Assembly (NCBI RefSeq): GCF_003674065.1
Contig: NZ_RDBE01000007.1
Span: 502,085-566,084, forward strand
Length of the DNA stretch: 64,000 nucleotides
Reading direction: 5' to 3'
Origin: Nocardioides mangrovicus
Lineage (GTDB): Bacteria; Actinomycetota; Actinomycetes; Propionibacteriales; Nocardioidaceae
Position 1 is the stretch's first letter; each line of letters starts with the position of its first letter. This document shows positions 8,645 through 16,668 of this stretch, piece by piece. The notes beneath the pieces are model-generated. The model worked only from the letters and a program-made list of their open reading frames with translations, did no database searches and was not told the DNA's origin. The translations under genes were made by a program, and so were the position numbers.

Positions 8645-8772
8645 GTGAATTTGTCGCAGATGTCGGGCCGTAGCGCGGGGTTTCGGTAGGTCACTGTCCG
8701 AGATGGGGGATTCGCCAGCACCTGTGCGGTGTCGTCGACGGCGGACGTGAGCTGCTACGGAAGCTGGGCAGG

Positions 8773-8823
8773 CACCACCGACACGTCGGTGGTGAGCGCC
8801 GTCACTCGCCGGTGCACCGGCGA
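8773..8823. terminator. Two adjacent hairpins at the 3' side of the TetR gene
   Basis: First stem 8773-8794: CACCACCGA / TCGGTGGTG with a 4-nt loop. Second 8806-8823: perfect 18-bp palindrome TCGCCGGTGCACCGGCGA. Together with 8615-8644 they fill the 288-bp gap 8559-8846, which shows no credible gene. On the minus strand they follow the TetR stop, so they may end that transcript. Confidence 0.45.
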
Positions 8824-8846
8824 TTTACGGCAACGGCTGCGCCACC

Positions 8847-9530
8847 TCAGCGGGCCAGTGCCAAGGCGCTGCGCACCAGGTGGTCCTTGACCTGCTGAGC
8901 GGAGAGGGGGGCCACCATCGGGACGCCGGGGGCGGCCTCCTTCACCAGCATGCCGACGCGGGCGAGCTGCAGGGCGCCGAGGCCGGTGGCGTAGAGGGTG
9001 TTGGCCACCAGGTCGACGTCGTCGATGGCGAACTCACCGGCGTCGACGCCGGCCCGCAGGGCTGCGCTGAGCACGCTCAGGCAGCCGGCGATGCCGCGCC
9101 CGAGGCGGAACAGGGCGCTCTCGGAGATCTCCTCGAGCAGCTCGGGGCCTGGGCGGCGCATCAGGGTCTGCGCGCAGTCGACGAAGGCCGGGAACTCCAG
9201 CCCGAAGTCGACGAAGGCCTCGGTGATGGCGCGGACGCGACTCACGGGGTCGCCGTCCTCGACGCCGGAGGCGGTGCCGGTCAGCCGGGAGTGGAGGTCG
9301 TCGAGGTAGCCGACGAGGGTGAGCGCGAAGAGCTCCTCCTTGCCGGTGAAGTGCCGGTAGATGATGGCGCGGTTGACCCCGACGGCCCGGGCGACGTCCT
9401 CGATCTGCGCGTCGCGGACCCCGCGCTCGTCGAACAGGGCGCGGGTGGCGGCCAGGATCTCCTGCTCGCGCTTGCGGCGTCGCGCCAGGGCGGCGCTGCG
9501 ACGCCGGTCGGTACTCGCGGGCGTGCTCAC
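8847..9530 (-). CDS. TetR/AcrR family transcriptional regulator
   Basis: 227 residues. The N-terminal DNA-binding domain is clear: RRRKREQEILAATRALFDERG, then the helix-turn-helix DAQIEDVARAVGVNRAIIYRHFTGKEELF (about residues 40-68). The C-terminal ligand domain is mostly helical and hydrophobic (GIAGCLSVLSAALRAGVDAGEF). Ligand unknown. It converges on fadA2 and lies close to the lipid genes, so fatty-acyl-CoA sensing and control of the fabG4/fadA2 divergent promoter is a reasonable guess. The region just upstream (9531-9584) separates it from ligB. Confidence 0.9.
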   Translation of the reverse strand: MSTPASTDRRRSAALARRRKREQEILAATRALFDERGVRDAQIEDVARAVGVNRAIIYRHFTGKEELFALTLVGYLDDLHSRLTGTASGVEDGDPVSRVRAITEAFVDFGLEFPAFVDCAQTLMRRPGPELLEEISESALFRLGRGIAGCLSVLSAALRAGVDAGEFAIDDVDLVANTLYATGLGALQLARVGMLVKEAAPGVPMVAPLSAQQVKDHLVRSALALAR

Positions 9531-9584
9531 GACCTCAGGGTAACGACAGATGTAACGCCGAGTTGCACAGACGTGACACAGACC

Positions 9585-11117
9585 TCAACGGGCCAGATCG
9601 CGCACGGTCTCGATGGTGTCGGCCTCCTCCGCGCGCTTGTCCTCGCGGTAGCCCAGCACGCGCGCGAAACGCAGGGCCAGGCCGCCGGGGTAGCGGGTGG
9701 AGCGTTGCAGGCCGTCGAAGGCGATCTCGACCACCTGGACCGGCTGGACGTGGACGACGTGTCCGTCGCGGTAGGTCTCCAGCGCCAGGAACCGCTCGGT
9801 CTGCCAGGCCAGCATCTCGTCGGTCATCCCCTTGAAGGTCTTGCCCAGCATCACCCAGCCGCCGGTGCTCGGGTCGCGGGCGCCGAGGTGGATGTTGGAG
9901 AGCAGGCCGCGGCGGCGGCCGCTGCCCCACTCGACGGCGAGCACGACCAGGTCGAGGGTGTGGCGCGGCTTCACCTTCACCCAGCCCGAGCCGCGGCGAC
10001 CGGCCTCCCAGCTGCCGTCGAGCGACTTCACCACCACGCCCTCGTGGCCGCGGGCGAGGACCTCGCTCTGCTGGTCGGCCGCCTCCTGCTCGGTGGTGGC
10101 CAGCACGCGGGGCACCACGAAGGCCGGCGGCACCACCGCGGCGAGCACCTCGGCGCGCTCGACGGCCGCGACGTCGATCAGATCGCGGCCGTCGAGGTGC
10201 AGCACGTCGAAGAAGTACGGCGTCATCGCCGCCTCGGTGGCGCCCGGGCCGGACGTCAGGGTCATCGAGCGCGAGGCGGTCTCCTGGAACGCGCGCGGCC
10301 GCCCGGTCTCGTCGACCAGCAGCGCTTCGCCGTCGAGCGCCAGCGAGCTCGCCGGCAGCTCGCGGACGACGCTGACCAGCTCGGGGAAGCGATCGGTCAG
10401 GTCGTCCAGGCTGCGCGACCAGATGCGCACCTCGTCGCCGCTGCGGTGTGCCTGGATCCGGATCCCGTCGAGCTTGCCGTCGACCAGGCACGGCAGCCCT
10501 ACCGACGCCAGGGCCGCGGTGAGGTCGGGCGCGCTGCCCGCGAGCATGGGCTGCACGGGCCGGCCCACCTCCAGGCGCACGTCGCGCAGCGCAGGCTCGC
10601 CGCCGGTGGCCGCCAGCCCGGCCGCCACCGGGGCGGAGCCGGCCAGCATCACGGCCCGCCGGACGACGCCGACCGGGATCTCGAACGCCGCGGCGATGCC
10701 CTCGACCAGGACGCCCTCGAGCGCGCCCGTGCGGATCTCGCCGGTCACCAGGCCGCGCAGCAGCGCCTGCTCGGGCTCGGTGGCGGCGCCGACGAGGTGC
10801 TCCAGCAGCCGGCGACGCTCGCTCTGGGAGCCCGCTCCCGCCACGCCGGCGAGCTCCTCGAACGCGGCGTCGACCTCGCTGACGCCGAGCGAGGCCTCGG
10901 CGGCCGGTGCGGGCAGGTCGGTCAGCGAGCGCCAGCCGACCCCGGTGCGGCGCTGGCGCAGCGACCCCATCAGGTAGGAGGCGACCAGCGGCACCTCGTC
11001 GAGGTCGGCGGCACGCAGCGCCTCGGCGACCGCGGCCGTCTTGGCCTTGCGCGATCGCGTGGCACGCACGGCGTCGAAGGTGGTGACGAGGTCGGCCAGT
11101 CGCATGTCGCCATTCAA
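9585..11117 (-). CDS. ligB: ATP-dependent DNA ligase, LigB-like
   Basis: 510 residues, matching mycobacterial LigB (507 aa). Seals nicks using ATP through a lysyl-AMP intermediate. Visible: helical N-terminal DNA-binding region (residues 1-190), motif I with catalytic Lys in DGKLDGIRIQAHR (about 210-222), motif III region LALDGEALLVDE, YFFDVLHLDG, motif IV EGVVVKSLDGSW, motif V GWVKVKPRHTLDLVV, then the OB domain with ALRFARVLGYREDKRAEEADT at the end. No nuclease or polymerase domain of LigD is fused. ATG at 11117 is used; an in-frame ATG at 11105 is an equally short alternative. Divergent from an AlkA-like glycosylase, making a small DNA-repair pair. Confidence 0.92.
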   Translation of the reverse strand: MNGDMRLADLVTTFDAVRATRSRKAKTAAVAEALRAADLDEVPLVASYLMGSLRQRRTGVGWRSLTDLPAPAAEASLGVSEVDAAFEELAGVAGAGSQSERRRLLEHLVGAATEPEQALLRGLVTGEIRTGALEGVLVEGIAAAFEIPVGVVRRAVMLAGSAPVAAGLAATGGEPALRDVRLEVGRPVQPMLAGSAPDLTAALASVGLPCLVDGKLDGIRIQAHRSGDEVRIWSRSLDDLTDRFPELVSVVRELPASSLALDGEALLVDETGRPRAFQETASRSMTLTSGPGATEAAMTPYFFDVLHLDGRDLIDVAAVERAEVLAAVVPPAFVVPRVLATTEQEAADQQSEVLARGHEGVVVKSLDGSWEAGRRGSGWVKVKPRHTLDLVVLAVEWGSGRRRGLLSNIHLGARDPSTGGWVMLGKTFKGMTDEMLAWQTERFLALETYRDGHVVHVQPVQVVEIAFDGLQRSTRYPGGLALRFARVLGYREDKRAEEADTIETVRDLAR

Positions 11118-11141
11118 ACCGTCGCCACCGACATCTACCGT
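11113..11141 (+). promoter_or_regulatory. Leaderless promoter for the AlkA-like gene
   Basis: TTCAAA (11113-11118) and TACCGT (11136-11141) are separated by 17 bp, an ideal -35/-10 arrangement. The -10 box ends 8 nt before the GTG start at 11150 and there is no Shine-Dalgarno sequence. The -35 overlaps the first codons of ligB on the other strand. Confidence 0.55.
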
Positions 11142-11149
11142 GTCGTGGT

Positions 11150-12070
11150 GTGAGCAGGTTGCCGCAGGTCCGCACCTGGCGGGCCGGCCGGCCGGTGCCG
11201 GTCCGGCAGATCCTCTCGATCCTGCGCAAGGGACCCGGCGACCCGACCTTCCGGACGCCCGGGGCCTCGGTCTGGCGCGGGCTGCGGACGCCGCAGGGCA
11301 CCGCCACGCTGCACGTGCGCACCACCGCCGGCGAGGTGGTGGGGGAGTCGTGGGGCGAGGGAGCCGGCTGGGCGCTGGACCACCTGCCAGCGCTGCTGGG
11401 TGCCGACGACGACGTGTCGGGGTTCGTGCCGCATCACCCCGTGCTCGAGCACGCCTGGCGACGCCACCGCGACTGGCGCGTGACCCGCACCGGCCTGGTG
11501 ATGGAGGCCCTGATGCCGGCGATCATCGAGCAGAAGGTGACCGGGCAGGAGGCCTTCGCCGGCTTCCGTCGCATCGTGCACCGCTTCGGCGAGCGGGCGC
11601 CGGGGCCTGGGGTGGAGGTCGGGTTGTGGGTGCAGCCGGCCGCCGCGACCGTGCGGACCATCCCGTCGTGGGGATGGCTGCGCGCGCACGTCGACCCGGC
11701 CCGGTCGCGTCCGCTGGTGCGCGCGGCGTCCTACGCCTCGAACCTCGAGCGCACCATCGAGCTCGGCGCGGTGGAGGCCGACCGGCGGCTGCGGGCGCTG
11801 CCGGGCATCGGGGCGTGGACCTCGGCCGAGGTGCGGTTCCGCGCGCACGGCGACGCCGACGCGGTGAGCTTCGGCGACTACCACGTCGGCAAGAACATCT
11901 TCTGGGCCCTGACGGGCGAGGCCGTCGACGACGACGAGCGCCTCGCGGAGCTGCTCGAGCCCTGGCGCGGGCACCGCTACCGGGTGCAGCGGCTGGTCGA
12001 GCTGGCCGGGCTCGCACGACCCAGGCACGGCGCGCGCATGGCGCCGCGCACCCACCTGCCCGTCAGGTGA
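11150..12070 (+). CDS. DNA-3-methyladenine glycosylase-like HhH-GPD protein (AlkA-like)
   Basis: 306 residues. The C-terminal half has the HhH-GPD features of AlkA-type base-excision glycosylases: [24 protein letters not shown] (the helix with the conserved Q), the helix-hairpin-helix [20 protein letters not shown], and a catalytic Asp in [11 protein letters not shown]. The N-terminal ~110 residues are AlkA_N-like and divergent. It removes alkylated bases; exact specificity cannot be read off. GTG start with a leaderless promoter. Its last 8 bp overlap the 3' end of the convergent hydrolase gene. Divergent partner: ligB. Confidence 0.87.
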   Translation: MSRLPQVRTWRAGRPVPVRQILSILRKGPGDPTFRTPGASVWRGLRTPQGTATLHVRTTAGEVVGESWGEGAGWALDHLPALLGADDDVSGFVPHHPVLEHAWRRHRDWRVTRTGLVMEALMPAIIEQKVTGQEAFAGFRRIVHRFGERAPGPGVEVGLWVQPAAATVRTIPSWGWLRAHVDPARSRPLVRAASYASNLERTIELGAVEADRRLRALPGIGAWTSAEVRFRAHGDADAVSFGDYHVGKNIFWALTGEAVDDDERLAELLEPWRGHRYRVQRLVELAGLARPRHGARMAPRTHLPVR

Positions 12071-12932
12071 GGGCGTCGGCCAGGAGTCCGAAGATCTGGT
12101 CGGTCGCGCCCAGGGTGATCGAGAGGTGGCCCTCGCCCGCGAGCAGGTGAGGGCGCGTGCCCGGCAGGTGCGCGGCGAGCCACTCGCCGTGGGCGAAGGG
12201 GACCATCAGGTCCAGGTCGCCCTGCCAGACGTAGGAGGGCACCCGGACGGCGTCGAGGTCGAAGCCCCACGGGGAGATGAAGGCCAGGTCGTCGTCGAGC
12301 CAGCCGTCGACCCCGTTGCGCAGGCCCTCCCTGAACTGCGCGGCCAGGTCGGCGCCGAAGCTGTCGCTCAGCTCGGCCCGGTCGACGTCGGGCAGCAGGC
12401 TGGCCATGCCGGTGACGATGCCGGGGCCGTCGGTCTGGGCCATCGCGGCGCCCTCGGGCTCGAGGTAGGTGCGCAGCGCGGGCTCGCCTTCGAGCGCCGC
12501 GCCGAACTCCTCGATGTTCTGCTCACCCATGCCGGCCAGGAAGTCCAGCCCGTCGACGCCGTACGGGGCGACACCGGCCAGGCTGGCGACGGCGGCCACG
12601 CGGTCGGGCAGCACCGCGGCGGTGGCCAGGGCGTGCGGTCCGCCCCCCGACCAGCCGGCGCTCACGCAGCGCTCGACGTCGAGGTGGTCCAGCAGCTGGC
12701 GCACGTCGTCGACCACGTCGACGACGCTGCGGCCGGGGTTGCGGTCGGAGGCGCCGTAGCCGGCCCGCGAGTAGCTCACCAGGCGCAGGCCCGCCCGCTC
12801 GGCGGCCTCGACGAAGGCGGTCAGCGGGGTCACCGACCCGGGCGTGCCGTGGTGGTAGAGCAGGACGGCACCCCTGCCGCCGGCATCGTGGTAGTCCAGG
12901 ACACGGCCGTCGGCCAGGCTGAGCTTCGGCAT
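12063..12932 (-). CDS. Alpha/beta hydrolase
   Basis: 289 residues of the alpha/beta-hydrolase fold. Oxyanion motif [13 protein letters not shown] near residue 27 (HG), nucleophile elbow [12 protein letters not shown] around 93-104 (G-W-S-G-G), acid residue in [17 protein letters not shown], and catalytic His in [12 protein letters not shown] near the end. Substrate unknown; the HGTPGS block is frequent in actinobacterial hydrolases of the proline-iminopeptidase/epoxide-hydrolase-like group. Cytosolic, no signal peptide. Convergent 8-bp overlap with the glycosylase gene. Confidence 0.9.
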   Translation of the reverse strand: MPKLSLADGRVLDYHDAGGRGAVLLYHHGTPGSVTPLTAFVEAAERAGLRLVSYSRAGYGASDRNPGRSVVDVVDDVRQLLDHLDVERCVSAGWSGGGPHALATAAVLPDRVAAVASLAGVAPYGVDGLDFLAGMGEQNIEEFGAALEGEPALRTYLEPEGAAMAQTDGPGIVTGMASLLPDVDRAELSDSFGADLAAQFREGLRNGVDGWLDDDLAFISPWGFDLDAVRVPSYVWQGDLDLMVPFAHGEWLAAHLPGTRPHLLAGEGHLSITLGATDQIFGLLADALT

Positions 12933-12953
12933 GCGACGAAGCCTAGGGCCGCC

Positions 12954-14213
12954 TCAGGGGATCTGGATGTCCGCCCAGATCAGGTTGTGGTCCGAGGGGT
13001 TGCCGTAGGTGTTGACGACGTTGTGGTAGGCGAAGCTGCCGTTGATGCCGCGCATCATGATGTAGTCGGCGCGCGTGCCCTGGCCCGACGGGTTCGGCGA
13101 CGCGGTCTTGTGACCGTTGAATGTCGAGTAGTTCGCGTTCACCCGCGACAGCGAGGCCTGGGCGTCCCAGAAGCCGTTGCGCACCAGGACCGGCTGCGCC
13201 TGCTCGGCGCTGCCGTAGGGCTCCCGGTTGGAGGTGAAGTCGCCGGCGATGATGGTCGGCATCCCGTCGTTGGGCAGCGCGTTGGCGGTCGCCTGCGCCG
13301 CCGCGCCGGTCTGGGCGTTCGTGCCGCCGTAGTGGACCGAGGTCACCCGGAAGGTCTTCGAGCCGGCTCGCGTCGTGCAGGTGGCCGTGCTCCACCCCGC
13401 CACTAGGCTCGAGGAGCAGGAGGAGAACACGCTGGGGTTGTACAGGATCGCCTCGCTCGCCTCGGGGTTGACGATGCCCCAGCCCAGCGCACTGGCGACC
13501 TGGCGGCCGCCGTCGCCCCGGCTGCCGTTGGTCTCCTGCACGGCGACGATGTTGGCGCCCGACGCGGCGATGTTCTGGGCGTCGGCGCCCCAGTTCTGCG
13601 AGATGCCGTCGAGGTTGTACTGGCCCAGGCGCACCGCGGCGCCGGCGGCCGGGGTGGCGATCTGCGGCCACACCGCGACGTACTTGGACTTGTGGCGCGG
13701 AGCGCGGTCGCGGGAGTTGTCGGCCCACAGGTCCATGAAGACCGGGTTCCCGTAGGCGGGGGAGAGCTGGTAGGCGCCTAGACCGCTGATGTCGAGGGTG
13801 GCGCTGCGCGTGGAGCCCGACAGCCACTTGGGGCCGACGTACGTGGTCGGGCCGGGCCACTTGCCGTAGGGGCCCGAGCTCCACAGCACCGAGTACCGGT
13901 TGGCGCCCTTGGTCTTCGACCAGGTGATCGAGGCCTGGTTGGCGGCGGGACCGGTGACCGCGTGCGGAGACGGGATGCCCAGCTTGCGGTTCTTGATCTT
14001 GGTGTGGTGGTGCTTCTTCTTCTTCTTGTGCTTGCGGTCCGCGTCGGCGTGCACGGCGGCGTGGGCCGCGGCCAGCGCGGTGGCGCGACCGCCGGCGGCC
14101 GGGTCGGCGCCGAGGGAGGAGGCCGCCGTCAGCCCCACCACACCCAGCGAGGCGGACAGCGAGAGCGCCAGCAGACGCACGGTGCGGGTGGTCGGGAATG
14201 TGGGCGCGGACAT
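12954..14213 (-). CDS. Secreted endonuclease/exonuclease/phosphatase-fold protein
   Basis: 419 residues. Signal peptide at the N-terminus (TVRLLALSLSASLGVVGLTAASS), then a striking Lys/His-rich stretch around residues 60-80 (HKKKKKHHH), a fibronectin-III-like segment (ASITWSKTKGANRYSVLWSS...ATLDISGL, about 90-150), and an EEP domain to the C-terminus. EEP motifs seen: GQYNLDGIS (Asn), IVAVQETNGS (Glu), VTSVHYGGTN (His), IIAGDFTSN (Asp/Asn), RADYIMM, and PSDHNLIWADI (Asp-His pair). It should be a metal-dependent phosphoesterase acting outside the cell, perhaps a DNase or a phospho-/sphingomyelinase-like enzyme. A Shine-Dalgarno-like GGAG lies a few bases before the ATG. Confidence 0.88.
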   Translation of the reverse strand: MSAPTFPTTRTVRLLALSLSASLGVVGLTAASSLGADPAAGGRATALAAAHAAVHADADRKHKKKKKHHHTKIKNRKLGIPSPHAVTGPAANQASITWSKTKGANRYSVLWSSGPYGKWPGPTTYVGPKWLSGSTRSATLDISGLGAYQLSPAYGNPVFMDLWADNSRDRAPRHKSKYVAVWPQIATPAAGAAVRLGQYNLDGISQNWGADAQNIAASGANIVAVQETNGSRGDGGRQVASALGWGIVNPEASEAILYNPSVFSSCSSSLVAGWSTATCTTRAGSKTFRVTSVHYGGTNAQTGAAAQATANALPNDGMPTIIAGDFTSNREPYGSAEQAQPVLVRNGFWDAQASLSRVNANYSTFNGHKTASPNPSGQGTRADYIMMRGINGSFAYHNVVNTYGNPSDHNLIWADIQIP

Positions 14214-14372
14214 CGGTAAGCGAGGCTCCCTGGATCGATAACGTCTCTCAACAGACTAAACGGACAAACTGGGCATTGGTTACGTTTGGCGAAGTTCCGG
14301 TCTGGACCGCGGTGCTTCTTGTGTGGGGCGCCGGCGATGGGGAGGATCGGCGCACAGTGGCGAGGAGGCCCC

Positions 14373-16019
14373 ATGCGCAGCACGATGCAAGACGTCCAGC
14401 TCACCCTCGGGTCGGTGCTCAAGCACGGCACGACGGTCCACCGCGACTCCGAGGTGGTCACCGCGACCGCCGACGGCGTCCGCTCGATGAGCTACAACGA
14501 CCTGGGTCGACGCTCCGCGCAGCTGGCCAACGCGCTGCGCTCGCTCGGCGTGGTGGGCGACCAGCGGGTCGGCACCTTCCAGTGGAACAACACCGAGCAC
14601 CTGATGGCCTATCTGGCGGTGCCCTCGATGGGCGCGGTGCTGCACACCCTCAACATCCGGCTCTTCCCCGAACAGCTGGTGTACATCGCCAACCACGCAG
14701 AGGACCAGGTGGTGATCGTCGACGACTCACTGGTGCCGCTGCTGGCCCGGCACGTGGGGGAGTTCGAGACGGTGCACACCGTGCTCGTCGCCGGCCCGGA
14801 GGCTGCCGCCGCCGACCTCGACGCGCTGGGCGCCTCAGGCAAGCAGGTCCTCGTGCTCGACGAGCTGCTCGACTCCCAGGCCGAGGACTTCGACTGGCCC
14901 GACGTGGACGAGCGCGACGCCGCCGCGATGTGCTACACCAGCGGCACCACCGGCAACCCCAAGGGCGTCGTCTACAGCCACCGCTCGGCCTGGCTGCACT
15001 CGGAGATGGTGACGACCGGCAACGTGGCGGGGATGTCCTACCGCGACCGCGTGCTGCCGATCGTGCCGATGTTCCACGCCAACAGCTGGGGACTGTCCTA
15101 CGCCGCGCTGATGAGCGGGGCCTCGCTGTGCATGCCCGACCGCTGGCTGCAGGCCGAGCCCCTGGTCCGGTTCATCCTGGAGTCCCAGCCGACCCTGTCC
15201 GGGGCCGTGCCGACGGTGTGGAACGACGTCCTGGGCTACCTCGACGACCACCCCGAGGTGAAGCTGGACTCGATCCGCAAGATCCTCTGCGGCGGCTCGG
15301 CCGTCCCGGTCTCGCTGCAGAAGGCGCTCGCCGAGCGGCACGACATCACAATCCTGCAGGCGTGGGGCATGACCGAGACCTCGCCGGTGGCCACGGCCGC
15401 CGGCGTGCCCCTCGGAGTCGAGGAGGGCAGCGAGGAGGCGTGGCGCTTCCTGGGCAGCCAGGGCCGGGTGCAGTGCGGGGTCGAGGCCAGGATCACCGCC
15501 GACGACGGCAGCGAGCTGCCCTCCGACGGCGAGGCGGTCGGCGAGGTCGAGGTCCGCGGCCCGTGGGTGACCGCGGGCTATTACGAGTCCGACGACCCCG
15601 AGGTGGCCGCCAAGTTCAACGACGGCTGGCTGCGCACCGGCGACGTCGGCCATCTCGACCCGCTCGGCTACATCACGCTGACCGACCGCGCCAAGGACGT
15701 CATCAAGTCGGGCGGTGAGTGGATCTCCTCGGTCGACCTGGAGAACGCGCTGATGGGTCACCCGGCGGTCAAGGAGGCCGCCGTGATCGGCATCCCCGAC
15801 GAGAAGTGGCAGGAGCGTCCGCTGGCCTCCGTCGTGGTGCGCGAGGGGCAGTCGGTCACGGCCGAGGAGCTGCGCGAGCACCTGCTGCGCGACTTCGCCA
15901 AGTGGCAGCTGCCCGACGCGTGGGCCTTCATCGACGAGGTGCCGCGCACCTCGGTCGGCAAGTTCGACAAGAAGGTAATCCGTAAGTGGTACGCCGACGG
16001 GGAGATCGAGGTCTCCTGA
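14373..16019 (+). CDS. Fatty-acyl-CoA synthetase (AMP-dependent ligase)
   Basis: 548-residue ANL-superfamily ligase that activates a fatty acid to acyl-CoA through an acyl-adenylate. Motifs: CYTSGTTGNPKGVVYSH (P-loop, about 190-206), AWGMTETSPVA, GWLRTGDVGHLDPLGYI, DRAKDVIKSGGEWISSVDLE (hinge and A8), and the A10 Lys in RTSVGKFDKKVIR. The start at 14373 follows a GAGGAGG Shine-Dalgarno sequence by 4 nt; the frame is open further upstream but unlike the family. Chain length cannot be told; similarity is to the medium/long-chain FadD group. Standalone gene between the divergent nuclease and the Lrp regulator. Confidence 0.93.
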   Translation: MRSTMQDVQLTLGSVLKHGTTVHRDSEVVTATADGVRSMSYNDLGRRSAQLANALRSLGVVGDQRVGTFQWNNTEHLMAYLAVPSMGAVLHTLNIRLFPEQLVYIANHAEDQVVIVDDSLVPLLARHVGEFETVHTVLVAGPEAAAADLDALGASGKQVLVLDELLDSQAEDFDWPDVDERDAAAMCYTSGTTGNPKGVVYSHRSAWLHSEMVTTGNVAGMSYRDRVLPIVPMFHANSWGLSYAALMSGASLCMPDRWLQAEPLVRFILESQPTLSGAVPTVWNDVLGYLDDHPEVKLDSIRKILCGGSAVPVSLQKALAERHDITILQAWGMTETSPVATAAGVPLGVEEGSEEAWRFLGSQGRVQCGVEARITADDGSELPSDGEAVGEVEVRGPWVTAGYYESDDPEVAAKFNDGWLRTGDVGHLDPLGYITLTDRAKDVIKSGGEWISSVDLENALMGHPAVKEAAVIGIPDEKWQERPLASVVVREGQSVTAEELREHLLRDFAKWQLPDAWAFIDEVPRTSVGKFDKKVIRKWYADGEIEVS

Positions 16020-16041
16020 ACCCTGGTTCGAACCTGGCGGC

Positions 16042-16518
16042 CTACCGCACGCCCCAGCTGTAGGTCTGCTTGGCCAGTCGCAGGTAGACGAACGTCTCGG
16101 TGGTGCGGACACCGGGGATCGCGCGGATCCGGGTCGAGACGAGGTCGAGCAGCTCCTCGTCCCCGGTGCTGACGACCTCGCACAGCACGTCGTAGGTGCC
16201 GGCCGTCATCACCACGTAGTCGACCTCGTCCATGGCGGCCAGGGCGTCCGCGACCGGCTCGAGCGGACCGTCGACGCGGATGCCCACCATGGCCTGGCGG
16301 CCGAACCCGAGCTGGAGCGGGTCGGTGACGGCGACGATCTGCATGATGCCGGCCTCGGTGAGGCGCTGGACCCGCTGACGGACCGCGGCCTCGGACAGTC
16401 CGACGGCCTTGCCGATCGCGGCGTAGGAGCGGCGACCGTCCTGCTGCAGCTGCTCGATGATCTGCTTGGAGACGTCGTCCAGACCCACCGACGACCTGCT
16501 CGACGTCCGCTCGCTCAT
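16042..16518 (-). CDS. Lrp/AsnC family transcriptional regulator
   Basis: 158 residues. N-terminal winged helix-turn-helix LDDVSKQIIEQLQQDGRRSYAAIGKAVGLSEAAVRQRVQRLTEAGI (residues 12-57) and C-terminal RAM/AsnC ligand domain (VGIRVDGPLEPVADALAAMDEVDYVVMTAGTYDVLCEV). Lrp proteins respond to small amino-acid-like ligands. It is divergent from potDABC, and this arrangement suggests that it controls polyamine uptake. That is context, not proof. Confidence 0.92.
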   Translation of the reverse strand: MSERTSSRSSVGLDDVSKQIIEQLQQDGRRSYAAIGKAVGLSEAAVRQRVQRLTEAGIMQIVAVTDPLQLGFGRQAMVGIRVDGPLEPVADALAAMDEVDYVVMTAGTYDVLCEVVSTGDEELLDLVSTRIRAIPGVRTTETFVYLRLAKQTYSWGVR

Positions 16519-16668
16519 GACGCCTCATGGTCCGTGCCGAGCACAGATTCCGCAACCAGAACGGCCATCCATGTCACGGTTCCGTGGCGGTCGTGTGACA
16601 CCGCAACGGATTCCTTGTCATCGACCCCACCTGATGAGAAGGTGACCGGCACATGGAGGGAGGCCCGT
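16519..16668. promoter_or_regulatory. Divergent lrp/potD control region with an inverted repeat
   Basis: 150 bp between two divergent genes. It holds TGTCAC (16572-16577) and GTGACA (16595-16600), an inverted repeat with a 17-bp spacer, flanked by repeated ATTCC/GGATT-like words. This could be an Lrp site. A GGAGGGAGG Shine-Dalgarno sequence at 16655-16663 serves potD. Confidence 0.35.

Noticed and set aside
16025-16034. GGTTCGAACC after the acyl-CoA ligase, which looks like a tRNA T-arm
   Set aside because: No acceptor, D- or anticodon arm can be found around it. It is an isolated 10-bp palindrome, perhaps a weak terminator stem.
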